Shown: positions 1 to 14,918, counted from the stretch's first letter. The stretch: 64,000 nucleotides of DNA from Thamnaconus septentrionalis (GCA_009823395.1 CM020513.1:16402001-16466000), one strand, 5' to 3'. A program made the numbers and translations. Notes: generated by a model not told the origin, from the letters alone.

Positions 1-89
1 TCCCCCAGAAAAACAACGATGAGTTCAAGTTGATGTCAGCGGCTGTGTTGTGGTTGTCCCTGGGCAAACACTCGGTTGTGTTTACAAAC

Positions 90-174
90 CTGAGTCGCGG
101 GTGAAAGGCCTCCACGACAGTTTCTCAAACAGATTGAGCTGAATGAGAGTTCCGTCGTGCTCCGTGGACGACAT
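90..174 (-). CDS. Possible first coding exon of an unidentified minus-strand gene
   Basis: An ATG at 174 on the minus strand opens 28 codons plus one base and ends at a GT donor (CAG|gtttgt) at 90/89. The encoded start reads MSSTEHDGTLIQLNLFEKL and continues for nine more residues. The surrounding 100-400 segment is rich in CpG, unlike its neighbours, as expected for a vertebrate promoter. A short upstream ORF lies at about 203-246 on the same strand. I do not recognise the protein, and the next exon would lie outside the window to the left. It could also be chance, since the donor is not strong. If real, this gene is divergent from ube2h with about 3 kb between them. Confidence 0.33.
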
Positions 175-391
175 CTCGACGGGGAGCCACGCAGCACAGG
201 CTTCACACCCGGACCTGGACAAGAACCTGCTGGGCTCGGCCCAAACTTTGTGACATGAGACTGCGAACCCTTGCAATCACGCCGAAGATGATGACAACAA
301 TAACGGCGACGCGACAGTTGACACTGGCTGCTGCTGGTGCTGCTGGTGCTGGATGCGGCGGCGTCGTGACCAGCTGGCCCGAACTGACCAA

Positions 392-3300
392 TCAGATTTC
401 AAGTCACTCGTCGCGTTGCATTCAAGAGCCACACGGCGAGTTAACCGTTACGAGGTTGAAAATAAGTACGAAGAGTGGAAATTAAAGCTCTATAACGAAG
501 GGTTGAGAAACTGAAAGCACGTAAAGATTCCGGCAGTGAGGTTTAAAAAATAAAACAAGTTACGCTGCTAACTAGGGTAAGGACACTCTCCTTGTAAAGA
601 TTTACCCATGGCATGTATACGAATCCCACTTTGGTGACAGAGGACGATTCGAAGCTTGGTAACAGGGACTAACACACAAATCCCGGATTTCCAAGAGGAT
701 TGAAACAAACAAACTAAACACTATCATTACGACTGGAAAGTGTGCTTATACAATGAAACACAGCATGACACAACCAGACACAGACCCTCTAAAATGCTTT
801 CAGTTTTTATAGTTTGTTTGTTTTTAGATTTTTCTTAGATTATGTAGACTCATTTGGTGCTGAACCAGAGACAGCTGATTGCTCTCTCTCCCTCTCTCTC
901 TTCTTCTGATTAACTTAACCCAGACTCAACCTTTAACCCAGATCTTGAGGGACCGCTTTGCTGACATGTGGTAATCTGGATTTGAAGCTCATGGGAGAGG
1001 CTGTAGGCTCACAGAACAAACAGACCAGTCCCATGACAAGTAGTATTGTTGGTCTAACTCAACAATAGTGTGGAAATTAAACACACAGTGAAAAGTTGTC
1101 AGTGGCTGTAACAGACGTGATTGTGATCACAACTGTTCAGATCTGAAGTTTGTTCTCTAAAGATGACAAGGACTATACCAGTCATTTATTATACTGTGCA
1201 CATGCAGCCATGTTAATATTTAACATTTAATGCCCTTGCTCTCTGTACAAATGTTTAAGTTGTCACATTACATGAGCCTGATGAGGGAACCAGGCCTGCA
1301 GTCTTGTCTATATGTTAAAAATCATAATCCCCAAATCCATTCTGTTACACAGGATACCATTTAGACTAATTAGATTAATGACCCAGGAGGAATGTGTCAC
1401 ATGCTAATGTAGAGCCGCTTCAAAAATGTTTTTCTGTTAATTTACAACTCAAGGAGAATGACAGAAGACAACAGTCTCATCCAAAGATATATGTCAACCA
1501 TATTAACTTTTTTAAAATGTTTCAATTTGCCACTTGAGAAAGGCTAAACAAACAACGACTGCAGAATATTAGGGGATGTCTAGTGTCAAAGAGCAGAGTG
1601 GCACGAGTGTACGACTGAAATGGGTCCAAGTGTAAGGTTAAAAAACAACAACAATTCAAAACAAATCTGAACAGCGATGACAGTGTCATCGCCACGAAAA
1701 TGAATGAATGAATGAACGAATGAATAAATAAAACAGACCAATGTACACATTCACATCCAGCTAAGACTCATCCACAGTTACAATTCTGAGTTTATATTTG
1801 ATCCCCCCCTGTCATTGAGTGAAATTCAAAATTCAATAACAAGAGGTTTGTTGCTGATCCTGTCATTTCATTAAAGAAATCATGACCTACTTAATCACAT
1901 ATTCCCACTCAAAGGTCATCACAGGCCAAGCAAAACATCAAGACCATGTACCTTTAAAGTTTTTGTGCATGCCTGCTTGCTTGCCCTTAAATGTTATCTT
2001 TCAAAGACCGTCTTTGAAAGAAGTCTTGACAGAATGTGTGCCTATTTCTTAAATCATAGCTTAGAAGGTCCAGTATTTTGTCATCTTTCTTAATTTTTAT
2101 GAGGTGATCCCAGTGGACAGATTAAACACCCGAGTGGGAGCCTCATCACTCTCTTGGGAGAGTGTCAGTGAGTTGTCTGTATTCTCTGTGATAAAATGAA
2201 GGGCTCGATTTCCTGAACTGTGTGTTTTATCACAGAATTTCTGACAGGTGAAGTGATCCTTTCTCAATTGTGAAGCTTTCACTGACAGGCTAAATACATA
2301 TTTTATGGATAAATCAAATTTAGTCAAGTGAAGTTACCTTATTTTGGGAGTTTTATCTTATTAGATTAAGATGTCAGGGACAAAATCAGGCAAATGGCAC
2401 TGGCAGCGAAAGGTCTGACCCAGAATTACTTTCTTCCAATAGCTGTGTAGCTAATGGATAATTAATAGAAATAGTTAATTAAAACTTCCTGAAGATAGTA
2501 GGACTGGGGTTGCTAATTTACTTGTATTCTATTTATAATTAATAATACTCTGGATAGTGTCTGAGGGTAACAAATTGCCTTCCGTGTCCGTTTTCAGAGG
2601 CAGGAAAAGAGTTGTAGGAAGGCCTTATAAAAGCACTACTAACACCAAAAATGTTTTTGCATTGCTGACATAACCTGCCTTCACTTTTCTTCCACATCCA
2701 TCTATCCAGTTCAGACTTCTCTCAATTCTCCCACAAGGTCCACCAGTTCAGCAGGACAAACGTCAATTATCTCGAACTTTTCCAAACTCTCTCCCCTGCC
2801 CACTTGTTCTGCTGCATTTCCATATTGTGAAAGGCCAGGTACTGGAGTGGGTGGACCCAGCAGCTCCGTCTCATAGAAATGCACATCAAAGAACACGTGC
2901 TGTCTTTGATGACGATGTCAGTTGAGCCGCAATAAAAAAGACATGTGGTCCTTGAATGTGGGCTTTGAATGTGCAGATTCTTTGCAGGGGGCGAAGAAGA
3001 GAAAAGAAAAGGAAAGAAAAGCCCAGGACTTTTTTTTATATATATATATATTCCCTGTAACATACGACAAGGCTGCTGAGTGGAGCACATTCTGTGGAGT
3101 GTATTTCTATGCCGGGGCCCCTCCTCCCCTCGGTGTGGACGCTGCTGGGTTGATGTCACTGGCAGACAGAGTCTTCAGGACAAGACCCAACTAGGCAAAG
3201 CAAGTCACTCGAACATCCAGCGAGAGGAGAGCAGAGAAACAGTGGGCCATGGTGCGGCCAGGACCTTGTACCCGGACTCTGTTGGAAGACTGTTGACTCA

Positions 3301-3424
3301 GTCCCAGTGGAGGCTTGTGCCTTGTTTTTGCCACAGCTAACAGGGCTGGTTGAAGGAGCCTCGTCGCCACCGCAGTATTATTGTTGGTTTTTTTTTTTAG
3401 TTCACTTCCGAGAGGAACCCAAAA
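392..3424. other. Intergenic region and ube2h upstream/5' UTR
   Basis: No conserved coding region is visible. It holds a degenerate GAAT tetranucleotide run near 1700-1733, and otherwise AT-rich unique-looking DNA. The last few hundred bases before 3425 become more GC- and CpG-rich and probably contain the ube2h core promoter and 5' UTR. Open frames at 2711-3340 do not resemble any family I know. Confidence 0.5.
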
Positions 3425-4357
3425 ATGTCGTCTCCAAGTCCGGGCAAGAGGCGAATGGATACCGACGTGGTGAAACTGTATCCTCTTTAGAACACAAACA
3501 ACAAGCTGCTGTGGACAAATGTGCTGTTTTACCCCAACTGTCACGTCACGACAGTTGTGACTTTGTGTGTGTTTCCTGTGTGTAGGCTCCAAGGGTACAG
3601 TGAGGCGGCTGCTTCTTTAGCTGAGTGAGCTTGAAAAAGTGTGTAACGTTCAAACACTTGATGTGCTTCTATTTCTGCGTGGCGTTGGATCCCTCGGCTA
3701 GCAACTTAGCAGAATGACGTCGAAGCTATACACTGTGTCAATATGTGTGCGTTTGTGTGTGTGTGTTTTTGGGAAGGAATCTCTTGCGCGTTAGCCTGCT
3801 AGCACATTAGCAACGCTCTTTGTATAAACGGAGAATCGCCAGCGGAATTTGTCGCAACGTAACGCTTGTTGTTTGTTGACTGTGTTTGCTTTCAACGTTG
3901 TTAGCCTGCGAGCTTCGGAGGCGACAAGTTACTGGCGTTCACCACTAATGTGTGTTCACTGTGTGTTCCCGCAGCACTGACAACACGGTCCCAGGGATTA
4001 GCGGCCACTTTTCTACATTTTCAAAAGGGGAACAATTGGTACGAGACGTTTCATTTGGTGATGTTTTTGTGTTGCGTTCGGGTGAAAGACAACCAGCCAG
4101 CCAGTGTAGCTTTCATCATCAAGGCAGAAACAAATGGGAACGACACAAGCAGACAGGGAGGTTGTTTTCCAAACGCTACATCAACTGATAACTGCGTTGC
4201 TTCATGTTGGAGGAGGTGGCAAACGGTGTCGACCTTTCTGAATTGTTACCCAAACGCAAATGCAATTTGCCAATAAGAAGTCATCTCAAATTTTAAAAAG
4301 ATAAAGTCACAAGTGTTGCGTGTCAGGTTGGAGTTTCGAGGGCGGCGTGGATTTTTT

Positions 4358-4407
<50 letters not shown>

Positions 4408-4863
4408 GCCACCATATTGAGGCGAAAATTGTGAATTTGTGAATCATCGTCGCAATATAACGCTTGACTTTTAACCGAACGCCTCGCAAGTGTCCCCGTC
4501 GCAAGCGCTCGTCGAGTGGATGCCCTCGGTGTCGGTGGTAATTGTGTGTCGCGATCCGCTGAAGTTGCATGAAAGGATTTTTCTAAACAGCGTGAGGTGA
4601 ATTGTTTTGTTTTTGTCCTGCAGCTAGGATGCTGCTCTCTGATTGGCCCGCCTGTTACCATCCGGAACATGGTAGAAGGCGGAGCTTGAGACACAGCTGA
4701 TCGAGGAACAACAGGCGTGCTGTCCTGGGCACATGCAGCGATGGGGGCTGGGAACATCCAGTGCAGCTCCACTCCAACTCAACTTGTGGCTCTCGGCTCG
4801 CATGTAAACATCGCGCTGGCCATTTTGAAGTCTTGTGCTTAGCAGGTTTTACAGTTTTAGAAA

Positions 4864-4895
<32 letters not shown>

Positions 4896-7805
4896 GGTTA
4901 TACTAAAAAAAAAAAAAAAGAAGACATTGTTTTTATCCACATTAGTTTAAAACAACTGAGGAGGAACTGTAAGACACTGGTTTTCCTTGTTTTTGTTTCA
5001 TGTTAGTATTAATTATCACAGACATATACATCCAAAGTTATTTCTTAAAAGTCAATTGTGAGTGATTGACAAGTGATAGCAATACTATTAGAAGAAAAGT
5101 ATATCTTAGTACATTGTCATAGTCTTAGTCTGCATTAGGTGTATATATAAGTAGAATAAGTGTACATGGATCTGGTGTATTAGTATTCCTCATGACTTTC
5201 AGTGTGGTATTATTATACCATGACTTACATCAGTAATCCTAGTGTTTCTCCCAAGAATTTACTATGGCATTTTTTTGAAGTCGACTTGTATCAGGTGGAA
5301 CAGGAATATATGTGTTAAAGCTGCTCTGCTGGTTCTTCTGGTTATTACACAGTTTACATGTGTGCTCTGCGTTCCACTTGGCGTGGCCGTCCCGTGCTAC
5401 TAGTGGTAGCAAAACTGCATATTTTTCTGTTCTAGGGTTTAAATCAAACTCATTTGAATGTTTTTCACTACTACTAAAACAAAGTTTGACCAACTCCTTG
5501 AAACAGGCTGCTGTTCCTTCATTTGCCCTTCTGGGAATGTGGAATATTACACTGTCAAAAAACAAACAAGCCACATACTACAGAGTACTGTGTGCTGTGA
5601 CTGCAGGTCACCGGTTTGTTTTTTTTATGTGTGTGTGTGTGTGTGTGTGTGTGTGGTTTTTAATAGATATGTTACTGGCCTGTGACTCAAATCAGAGCAG
5701 TTCTGAGACTCAGTGTCAGGAAAAGACATCAACTTTACAATTTGTATTTAAACCATTATCTTGTCTTTTGTGAACACAAGTTTGTGCGTACAAAGCTGTG
5801 GAAAGGTGACTCCCATGCTCACTGCGGTGCGAGCATGTGTTATTTATAGAACCCATAGCCTCGGATCACATTTAAAGCCACCATCTTTCATGGTCAGTGA
5901 TTCGCAAACAATTTTGCTATTGAATGAGTGAACTTTTCAAAATGGCTTTTCTGATGGAAGTTCCCATTTATTTTGACCCCTCAAAGTTATATAACCAAGG
6001 TCTGTGTTTCTTTTCTTTACGCCACAGCAGTTCAACTAAATGAACATCCTCATGGAACCTCGGCCAGATTGCCGTGCTGAGGATGACACAAAGATTTATG
6101 ACTGGATGATGAAACAGGGTGTGACGGCTTTGAGAGGTTTTGTGCCTTTGTGTTACCCCATTAGTTCTTGCGTCAGACGGTTGTTTGCGTGAATGCCCCC
6201 AGAATTCTTTGTTGTCGCTGCTGTGATTCTGACACATCCCCATCAGGGGTGTCCCCTTCCTTCTTCTCCTACTCGGGTAACTAGCAGACCAAGGGAGGCC
6301 GCCGTCAGCCAGTGAGCTGGTTAGTGGCAGCCTGCCGAACCTCATAACATTTCATAGTTGGCAGGCTGCTCACTGCTGTCTCCCCTTTCGGTATTGTTGC
6401 GCTGTGGAGAGGATTATTAAGTGGACGTGATCTGTCGGGCATTTTTGAGTTGGCTTACATTTCGAAATCCAACCTTGTTTTTTCTGTTGAACTCTTTACT
6501 GTCATGGACAAATGTGTGGACAAGTTGATTGTCTATTTTTTGTGTGTGTTGTGGAGATCTGTTGACGCTTCACTGAATGTCTAGCCCCACGTAGCCGTAT
6601 GTCATTACTCAGGCAGCCTGGCAAATTCTTATTAATCTCATTCTTGGAAACCGCAGCATGATTTTGCTGAGTCTGCCAGAAATAATGTTTTTTTTTTTAG
6701 TTCTCCTTTGATACCTGCCAAATAGTTTTCTTCATGAATGCATTCATGTATTCCTCCTTCAAATACAAGTAAAACGTCCTGAAATATAACAAGCAACAAC
6801 TCCAATCAAAGAAATGCCAGCCACAACTGTTACTGTTGTTTTTGCTGCCGCTGCCTTTTCCTTAACCAGCTGTCAGCATCGAGAGCAAGCACGAGGTCAC
6901 CATTCTGAAGGGCCTCAATGAGTTTGTGGTGAAGTTCCATGGACCACCTGGAAGTAAGAGTCTCCGTTTTAAACACACTGAGTCGTGCATTTATTGTCCC
7001 TTTCACCTGCAAATCCAGTCGCAATCAGAATTTCTAGTAGAACGTCCAGTTGGTTTATGGTCAAGTCATTTTGTATCTTCTTCTTGTTTCCAAGCTGCCT
7101 ATGAAGGTGGAGTGTGGAAGGTCAGAGTGGATCTACCAGACAAATACCCCTTCAAATCACCATCAATAGGTTTGGAAGCCTTGAAATCTCCTCGCCAAGA
7201 ATCAATACGTTTTGAAGCCTTGAAATCTCCTCGCCGAGTTGTGCACGATGGAAAGTAAACTCTCTTCTTTCAACAGGGTTCATGAATAAAATCTTTCATC
7301 CCAACATCGATGAAGCGTGAGTGCATTCCTCCACACCTGCCCACATTAAAATCCAGTCAGTGTGTCATCAAGGAAAGTGGCTCTGTTGAGCTGTCGTGAT
7401 GATTCTGCCTTGTCTCTGTGTCGCTGCAGGTCAGGAACCGTCTGTTTAGACGTCATTAACCAGACATGGACCGCCCTCTATGGTAGGTTCTTGCCACAGC
7501 TGTCCTGAAGTGTTACCGCAGCTGCCTGCCTGGTAAAACAGAGCAGCAGTCGTGGTCCATAATGCGTCTAGCCAGCAGGTTCTACCTCCAGTGTTGAGCT
7601 GGAGGCAGCGCCTGGGTTTAATCAGCTTACACTCTGGTGAAAATTGCGGCTTGTATCGAGGTCATGAATGTGTGCCGGTAGATAAGAAGTTCCAGGAGCT
7701 GAAAAATGATGATGATGTTGCTCGTGCGTCAGTCTTTACCCTCCGAACTGTATTTTAAAGAAAGAGAAAGCACAGATCTTCAGTCTGCTTTTGATCAATT
7801 ACTTG

Positions 7806-7859
<54 letters not shown>

Positions 7860-8797
7860 TATGGGTTAATATTTGAGTGTTTGCGTGCGTGTGTTATTGT
7901 GTCATTGCAGTGTTGAGCAGTTCAGCAGCACTGAAGCTTAGAGTTTGATCAAATATAATGGAGACATTGTTTGATCCTCCACCAAAGAAACATATTAACT
8001 GTTTAGGAGTTCCTGCTCTGTGTTACTGTTACCGTTCTCAAATGACTTTGACTCGGTTTTCTTTGTTTTTCCGCTCTTAATGTTGACCTGTCCTCCCTCC
8101 ACTTCTGTCAGACCTCACCAACATCTTTGAGTCGTTCCTGCCTCAGCTGCTTGCCTACCCCAACCCCATTGACCCCTTGAATGGAGACGCGGCTGCCATG
8201 TACCTGCACAAGCCAGAGGAATATAAACACAAGATAAAAGGTACTGATGACTTCAAGCATTTGCTGTGTTTGTTAAAGGTTTATGCTCATAATAAAGTTC
8301 TTGTACTCAGCTAAACTAAAACTGGATCTTCTGCACTTTCAGAATGCAACTGTCATTCATTCATTTATTCATTCATTCATTCATTCCCCCAAAGAGCCAC
8401 ATGAAACTTTTACAGGTCCCATATTGTTTATTTACAGTGTTTTCTTGCAGTGATACATGTTGCCGGTCTGTCATTGAAGTCCAACTTCTTGACTGCAAAC
8501 AAACGTAAACAAACAATAGCGAATGACTGCTTATGCGCTTCACACCTTTTACGTCACAAGAACTTGTGACGTACCTGTGACTGTGAATGTGTCGGGGACT
8601 TCAGGTCCCAGTTGATGTGATATGGCAGCAGCTTCTCAAGCTCTGCTCTCACTGTCACTGCGTCTCTTCCAGAGTACATCCAGCGGTACGCCACGGAGGA
8701 GGCTCTCAAGGAGCAGGAGGAGGGCGGCGGGAACTCCTCCTCCGAGAGCTCCATGTCAGACTTTTCAGAGGACGAGGCCCAGGACATGGAGTTGTAG
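3425..8797 (+). CDS. ube2h: Ubiquitin-conjugating enzyme E2 H (seven coding exons)
   Basis: Coding exons are 3425-3477, 6877-6953, 7095-7169, 7277-7316, 7430-7482, 8112-8240 and 8673-8797. All introns are GT-AG and the exons sum to 552 nt, giving 183 residues, the human UBE2H length. The protein starts [18 protein letters not shown]. It has the E2 UBC fold with the HPN motif (FHPNID, about 76-81) and the catalytic cysteine at residue 87 in [12 protein letters not shown]. It ends in the acidic, serine-rich tail typical of this E2 ([20 protein letters not shown]). The family accepts ubiquitin from E1 and passes it to substrates. UBE2H is the dedicated E2 of the CTLH/MAEA (GID-like) E3 ligase and is prominent in erythroid maturation; that is family knowledge. 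The start fits because exon 1 matches the family N-terminus exactly. Oddity: the exon 3 donor lies in a 39-bp tandem duplication. Confidence 0.97.
3478..6876 (+). other. ube2h: ube2h intron 1
   Basis: This 3.4-kb intron carries GT repeats at about 4362-4402 and 5628-5654, a purine (GA) run near 4865-4895, and a short A-run near 4904-4918. A CRE-like TGACGTCG lies at about 3715. A segment around 4630-4700 contains an inverted CCAAT box (GATTGG) in GC-rich context and might be an alternative promoter, but no splice evidence is visible. I see no other gene. Confidence 0.6.
7163..7240 (+). repeat. ube2h: 39-bp tandem duplication across the ube2h exon 3 donor
   Basis: Two adjacent 39-bp units (7163-7201 and 7202-7240) differ at about five positions. 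Unit 1 begins TCAATAGgtttggaagcc, holding the last exon 3 codons and the used GT donor at 7170. Unit 2 begins TCAATACgttttgaagcc and so carries a second GT in the equivalent place. The spacing is a multiple of three. Confidence 0.9.
7803..7860 (+). repeat. ATT trinucleotide microsatellite in ube2h intron 5
   Basis: A nearly uninterrupted run of TTA/ATT units. It lies inside the intron between the 7482 and 8112 exon edges. Confidence 0.95.
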
Positions 8798-11500
<2,703 letters not shown>

Positions 11501-11682
11501 TTTTTGTGTGTAACACATTTGTTAAAAGGCCCGTTGTCAGCAGCAGCTTCTTTAGTCTCAAGTCGAAATATGAATGAACTTTTCTTTTTTCTTTGTTCTT
11601 TTTCTCTTTTTTACGGGTTTTTCAAGTATTTATGGCAGACAAAATTAATGTCCGTCAGGCTTGACGCTCGTCTCGGTTTTCA

Positions 11683-11694
11683 CCACTAGATGGC
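11683..11694 (+). promoter_or_regulatory. CTCF-like motif downstream of ube2h
   Basis: CCACTAGATGGC fits the CTCF core consensus CCASYAGRKGGC. It lies just after the probable ube2h 3' end and before the microRNA locus. This is a motif match only; binding is inferred. Confidence 0.45.
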
Positions 11695-12782
11695 AGTGTG
11701 TCTCAGCCTGAGGTCACTGTCAAACTTCAGCTAAGGCCGGCAGGTCAAATAGAAAGCACCACATCTTCTCTGCAGAGAGGTACTGCAAATCTCTTCCTGT
11801 GGATGGATGGTGCTTTTGTTTGTTTCAGACAACACATCTGACCATCTCAACTCAACAGTAGCTTTGTGTTGGAAAACGCATCGTACACTGAAAATAGGGG
11901 GCGTTCCTTCTCTTGCAAATAGGATCACTTGCCTCACACCGAATTCGCTTGTTTATCTGCTAGTTTAACCAGCCTGCAAACTGCCCCAAAAACCCACCGT
12001 GAAAGCTTCTGCTTGTCCAGTTTCCAATTTTAAAAATGAGCGCAGGGAAGTTATTTTAGCGCGCCGAGACGCTCTTTTTGAGACACGCAGCCGTTTCTAA
12101 TGATCTAATAAAATATTCATCGTCGTGTGGCCTGCAGCCTCCGCTAAGTCTCCTGTTTCAACGTCAGCTGTGTTTGGCCACGGAACAAGCGGTGCATTGA
12201 GGCGTGACAACATCTCTGGTCATTCATAGATTCTCCCCCAATACTCAACCATCAACGCTTTATTGGCATTTTAGCGCATTTTTTTTTAAATTATTTTTTT
12301 TATATATATATAAAACGATTTTACATCTCAACAAAAAGTTGTCTTTCTGTTGTTTTTCCCAAAGTTTCCCACAGTTTACTATTATTATTATTATTATTTT
12401 AGAGATTCAAATTGAGTTTGCGGTTGATGGATCGAAGCTGTGACGCTTCTCTCCTCAGAGAGATCGTGGAGAGACAATGGACGGTGCAGAGGAGAAGATG
12501 CGGACGGTTCAAGCAGCTTCCGAGCGGCTGATGACTAAAGTTATTTCCGAGTAAGGCGAGCGGCAGCAGAAGCTGCGCCTCCTCCATAATGCATGGCCAG
12601 GACAAAGACTGCACGGGTGGATTTCAGCGTCATGGAGCGGTAACCCAAAGCCGCCCCATACAACTTCAACCGGCTGAAAGGATGATTCCCTCCACCCCCT
12701 TTTTCCACCTGCAATCTGTCTAATAATCACCGGTAGGCAGCAGGTCAACGGGCCGCGGACGGACCGTCGGCTCGGCTCGGAG

Positions 12783-12788
12783 TATAAA
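12783..12788 (+). promoter_or_regulatory. TATA box of the probable pri-miR-183/96/182 promoter
   Basis: TATAAA sits downstream of a GC-rich block (12740-12780), about 54 bases before an ATG. Transcription would start near 12812. It is on the same strand and 2 kb upstream of the mir-183 cluster with no other gene between, so it is the best visible candidate for the primary microRNA promoter. Confidence 0.5.
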
Positions 12789-12836
12789 GCGAGGAGGCCC
12801 CTGCACTGAGCTCCGGAGAAACTTCTGGTCCCCGGG

Positions 12837-12863
12837 ATGGATGCAGCAGGGGGCCACACCCGG

Positions 12864-12902
<39 letters not shown>

Positions 12903-12939
12903 CTGCGGGGATCACATGCACATGGAGTTGCCAGCAGAG
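12837..12939 (+). CDS. Exon with signal-peptide-like ORF upstream of the mir-183 cluster
   Basis: An ATG in good context (CCCGGGATGG) follows the TATA box by about 50 bases. The ORF reads MDAAGGHTRM, then eleven leucines encoded by (CTG)11 at 12867-12899, then PLRGSHAHGVASR. It ends at a strong donor (AGAG|gtgaga) at 12939/12940 in phase 1. This looks like a secretion signal with an Ala/Ser-type cleavage region. A phase-compatible segment at 13280-13363 (acceptor gtgcag, donor AGAG|gtgaaa) could follow, but its acceptor has a poor pyrimidine tract and I cannot trace further coding exons before the microRNAs. It may be the first exon of the primary microRNA transcript with an incidental or micropeptide ORF, or the start of an unrecognised secreted protein. 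The CTG run alone would create a leucine tract by chance. Confidence 0.4.
12867..12899 (+). repeat. (CTG)11 trinucleotide repeat
   Basis: Eleven uninterrupted CTG units directly after an ATG, inside the candidate first exon at 12837-12939. In the ORF they encode leucine. Confidence 0.95.
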
Positions 12940-13083
12940 GTGAGACTTGACTTTCAAGCAAAATACGCCTTGAAAAAATGTGTAAATGTTTCTGCATTTC
13001 GGTTTAAATACTAAGTTAAGACTTTATCAGCAAAGTGACCTCGCCATAAAAGGTTGCGCGTCCCGTGCGTAAAAGGCGCGTTG

Positions 13084-13086
<3 letters not shown>

Positions 13087-13158
<72 letters not shown>
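13087..13158 (+). repeat. (GT)36 microsatellite
   Basis: 72 bases of uninterrupted GT between the TATA-box exon and the mir-183 cluster. Confidence 0.97.
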
Positions 13159-13161
<3 letters not shown>

Positions 13162-13466
13162 GCAGAAGGCGTGGGAGGAGGACGGCGTGGATTATTATGG
13201 TGCCAGCGGGTTAAGATGCTTACCAACGAATTACCTGAGCAGTAAAGTCCTTCACAACACAGCGCAAGGCGGCGTGCAGGCAGCAGTGAGGGACCAGACA
13301 ACATGGTGGAGCGTGAGGAGCGAGCCACCGTGGACCGCAGAGGAAGCTTCTGCCTCCACAGAGGTGAAACATCTCAGGGTTGATGGTCTCAGAACACAAG
13401 TGATGCGACTACTGAGGATAATGGATCACTTGTAAGGTAAGTCAAGGCGTCCCAATGTTGCGAATA

Positions 13467-13526
13467 ACTATTATTATTATTATTATTATCATTATTATTA
13501 TTATTGTTATTATTACTATTATTATC
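13467..13526 (+). repeat. ATT-rich trinucleotide repeat
   Basis: Imperfect ATT units interrupted by ATC, GTT and ACT. Confidence 0.85.
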
Positions 13527-13759
13527 TGCACAAAAATAGAACTAACTTGTAGAAAACGTTTGCTTCCAGCACTAGAATCTTTTAACAACTACTGACTGAC
13601 TGAAAATAATATTTTTTTAAAATTATATATTTAAATATATTGTCATTTTTGTGGATACATCAGTAAAAGGTCAAGTTATTTTTTTATAACACCTGTCATA
13701 CTTGGACCTTTATGGTCACTGACATTGAGGCGAGAACCCAGCAGGACCAGTGATTTCTG

Positions 13760-13763
<4 letters not shown>

Positions 13764-13813
<50 letters not shown>

Positions 13814-13860
13814 TCTCTCTCTCACTCTCTCTCTTCCTCTCTCTCTCTCTTCCTCTCACT
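13764..13860 (+). repeat. CT microsatellite
   Basis: Imperfect CT/TC run with single-base interruptions, giving a strong strand-asymmetric polypyrimidine tract. Confidence 0.9.
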
Positions 13861-14773
13861 CTTCTTGTCTATGGCTTTCTACTCTATTGATTTCTCCCGG
13901 AAACAGAAATATGAGCCCTGCTTTGGGACCCATTTGGAGCGTCTCAAAAATCACTTAGGCCATCATTCCCAAAAGCCAGAATCAATCTGAGCTGCAGCTC
14001 ATCTCCTCCACCAGTAGATACTACATGGAGGCCAGAAATGTCAACATGTCCTGAAGCTGACTATTCTGCAAGAACTTTTAGAAGGTTGTTGTTGTTTTTT
14101 TTGATAGATATTAAGTTAAGATACCCTGCCTCTGCCCTGTGACCCCTGACCCCTGCAACATTTAGTTCCAGAAGAAGTGGGAATTGAAAATGGATGGATG
14201 GATGGACAGATGGAATTGGACGGATGAATTAAGTTAAGACAACATTTACATAGAGAGGACGTCCACTTGTGAGATGGCAGCAGCCAAATTGTACCACAAT
14301 GTATCTGCAGTGACCAGGTTCGTGGTTCTGCTCCTCGGGGTTTCCTAATTTCACCATGACGTCACTGTTGGTTTAAGATCTGAGATCAAGCAGGACATCT
14401 GGAAGGAAGGTATTAACTTCAAGATTGGCTACAAAGGCTCTTTTACCATTAGCTGCCACTAACTGGGCCTTTAAAGGAAGCGGAACAAGAAGAGCTCCAC
14501 AGGGGATTGTCTCTCTCTCTCCTCTCTCTCTCTGTGTGCATGTGTGTGTGTGTGTGTTCCAGTAGCAGATAGCGCAACTGGATTCACTTGACAAACAGAG
14601 ACGAAGGGAAGAACAACTTCTGGTTCTGGGACAGTGTGCTGGCTCCTGTCCTGGTTGGGGCTCCAAAGGTGGGACCCCCCACTTTTTTACAAAGGCCAGC
14701 TGAGGGTTTGCAGGCAAACATGAAAGCCAAACCTGAGCTGCAACAACAGTTGGTCATTTCTGAGTATCTCCTC

Positions 14774-14852
14774 CTGTTCTGTGTATGGCACTGGTAGAAT
14801 TCACTGTCACAACAAGATATCAGTGAATTACCATAGGGCCATAAACAGAGTA
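14774..14852 (+). ncRNA. mir183: microRNA miR-183 precursor
   Basis: The 5p mature sequence begins TATGGCACTGGTAGAATTCA at 14784 and ends at 14805/14806, matching vertebrate miR-183-5p with seed AUGGCAC. The 3p arm at 14823-14844 begins GTGAATTACC and ends GGGCCATAA, as in miR-183-3p. The arms pair over about 28 bases (TCTGTGTATGG with CCATAAACAGA at the base) around a loop at about 14807-14821. The miR-183 family is expressed in hair cells, photoreceptors and sensory neurons and is needed for their maturation. It is the first member of the cluster and would be processed from a shared plus-strand primary transcript. Confidence 0.96.
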
Positions 14853-14918
14853 GAGACAGAACCACGTTGGCCCGCTGTGCTTCCTCACCGGCGGCTGGAG
14901 GTCAGAGTTCACTGTCTC

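Noticed and set aside
2711..3159. Minus-strand open frames of 61 and 130 residues upstream of ube2h
   Set aside because: Overlapping frames with no recognisable family and no supporting splice sites.
13280..13363. Second coding exon of the leucine-rich signal-peptide ORF
   Set aside because: The phase fits, but the acceptor lacks a pyrimidine tract and no third exon could be found, so it is mentioned but not called.
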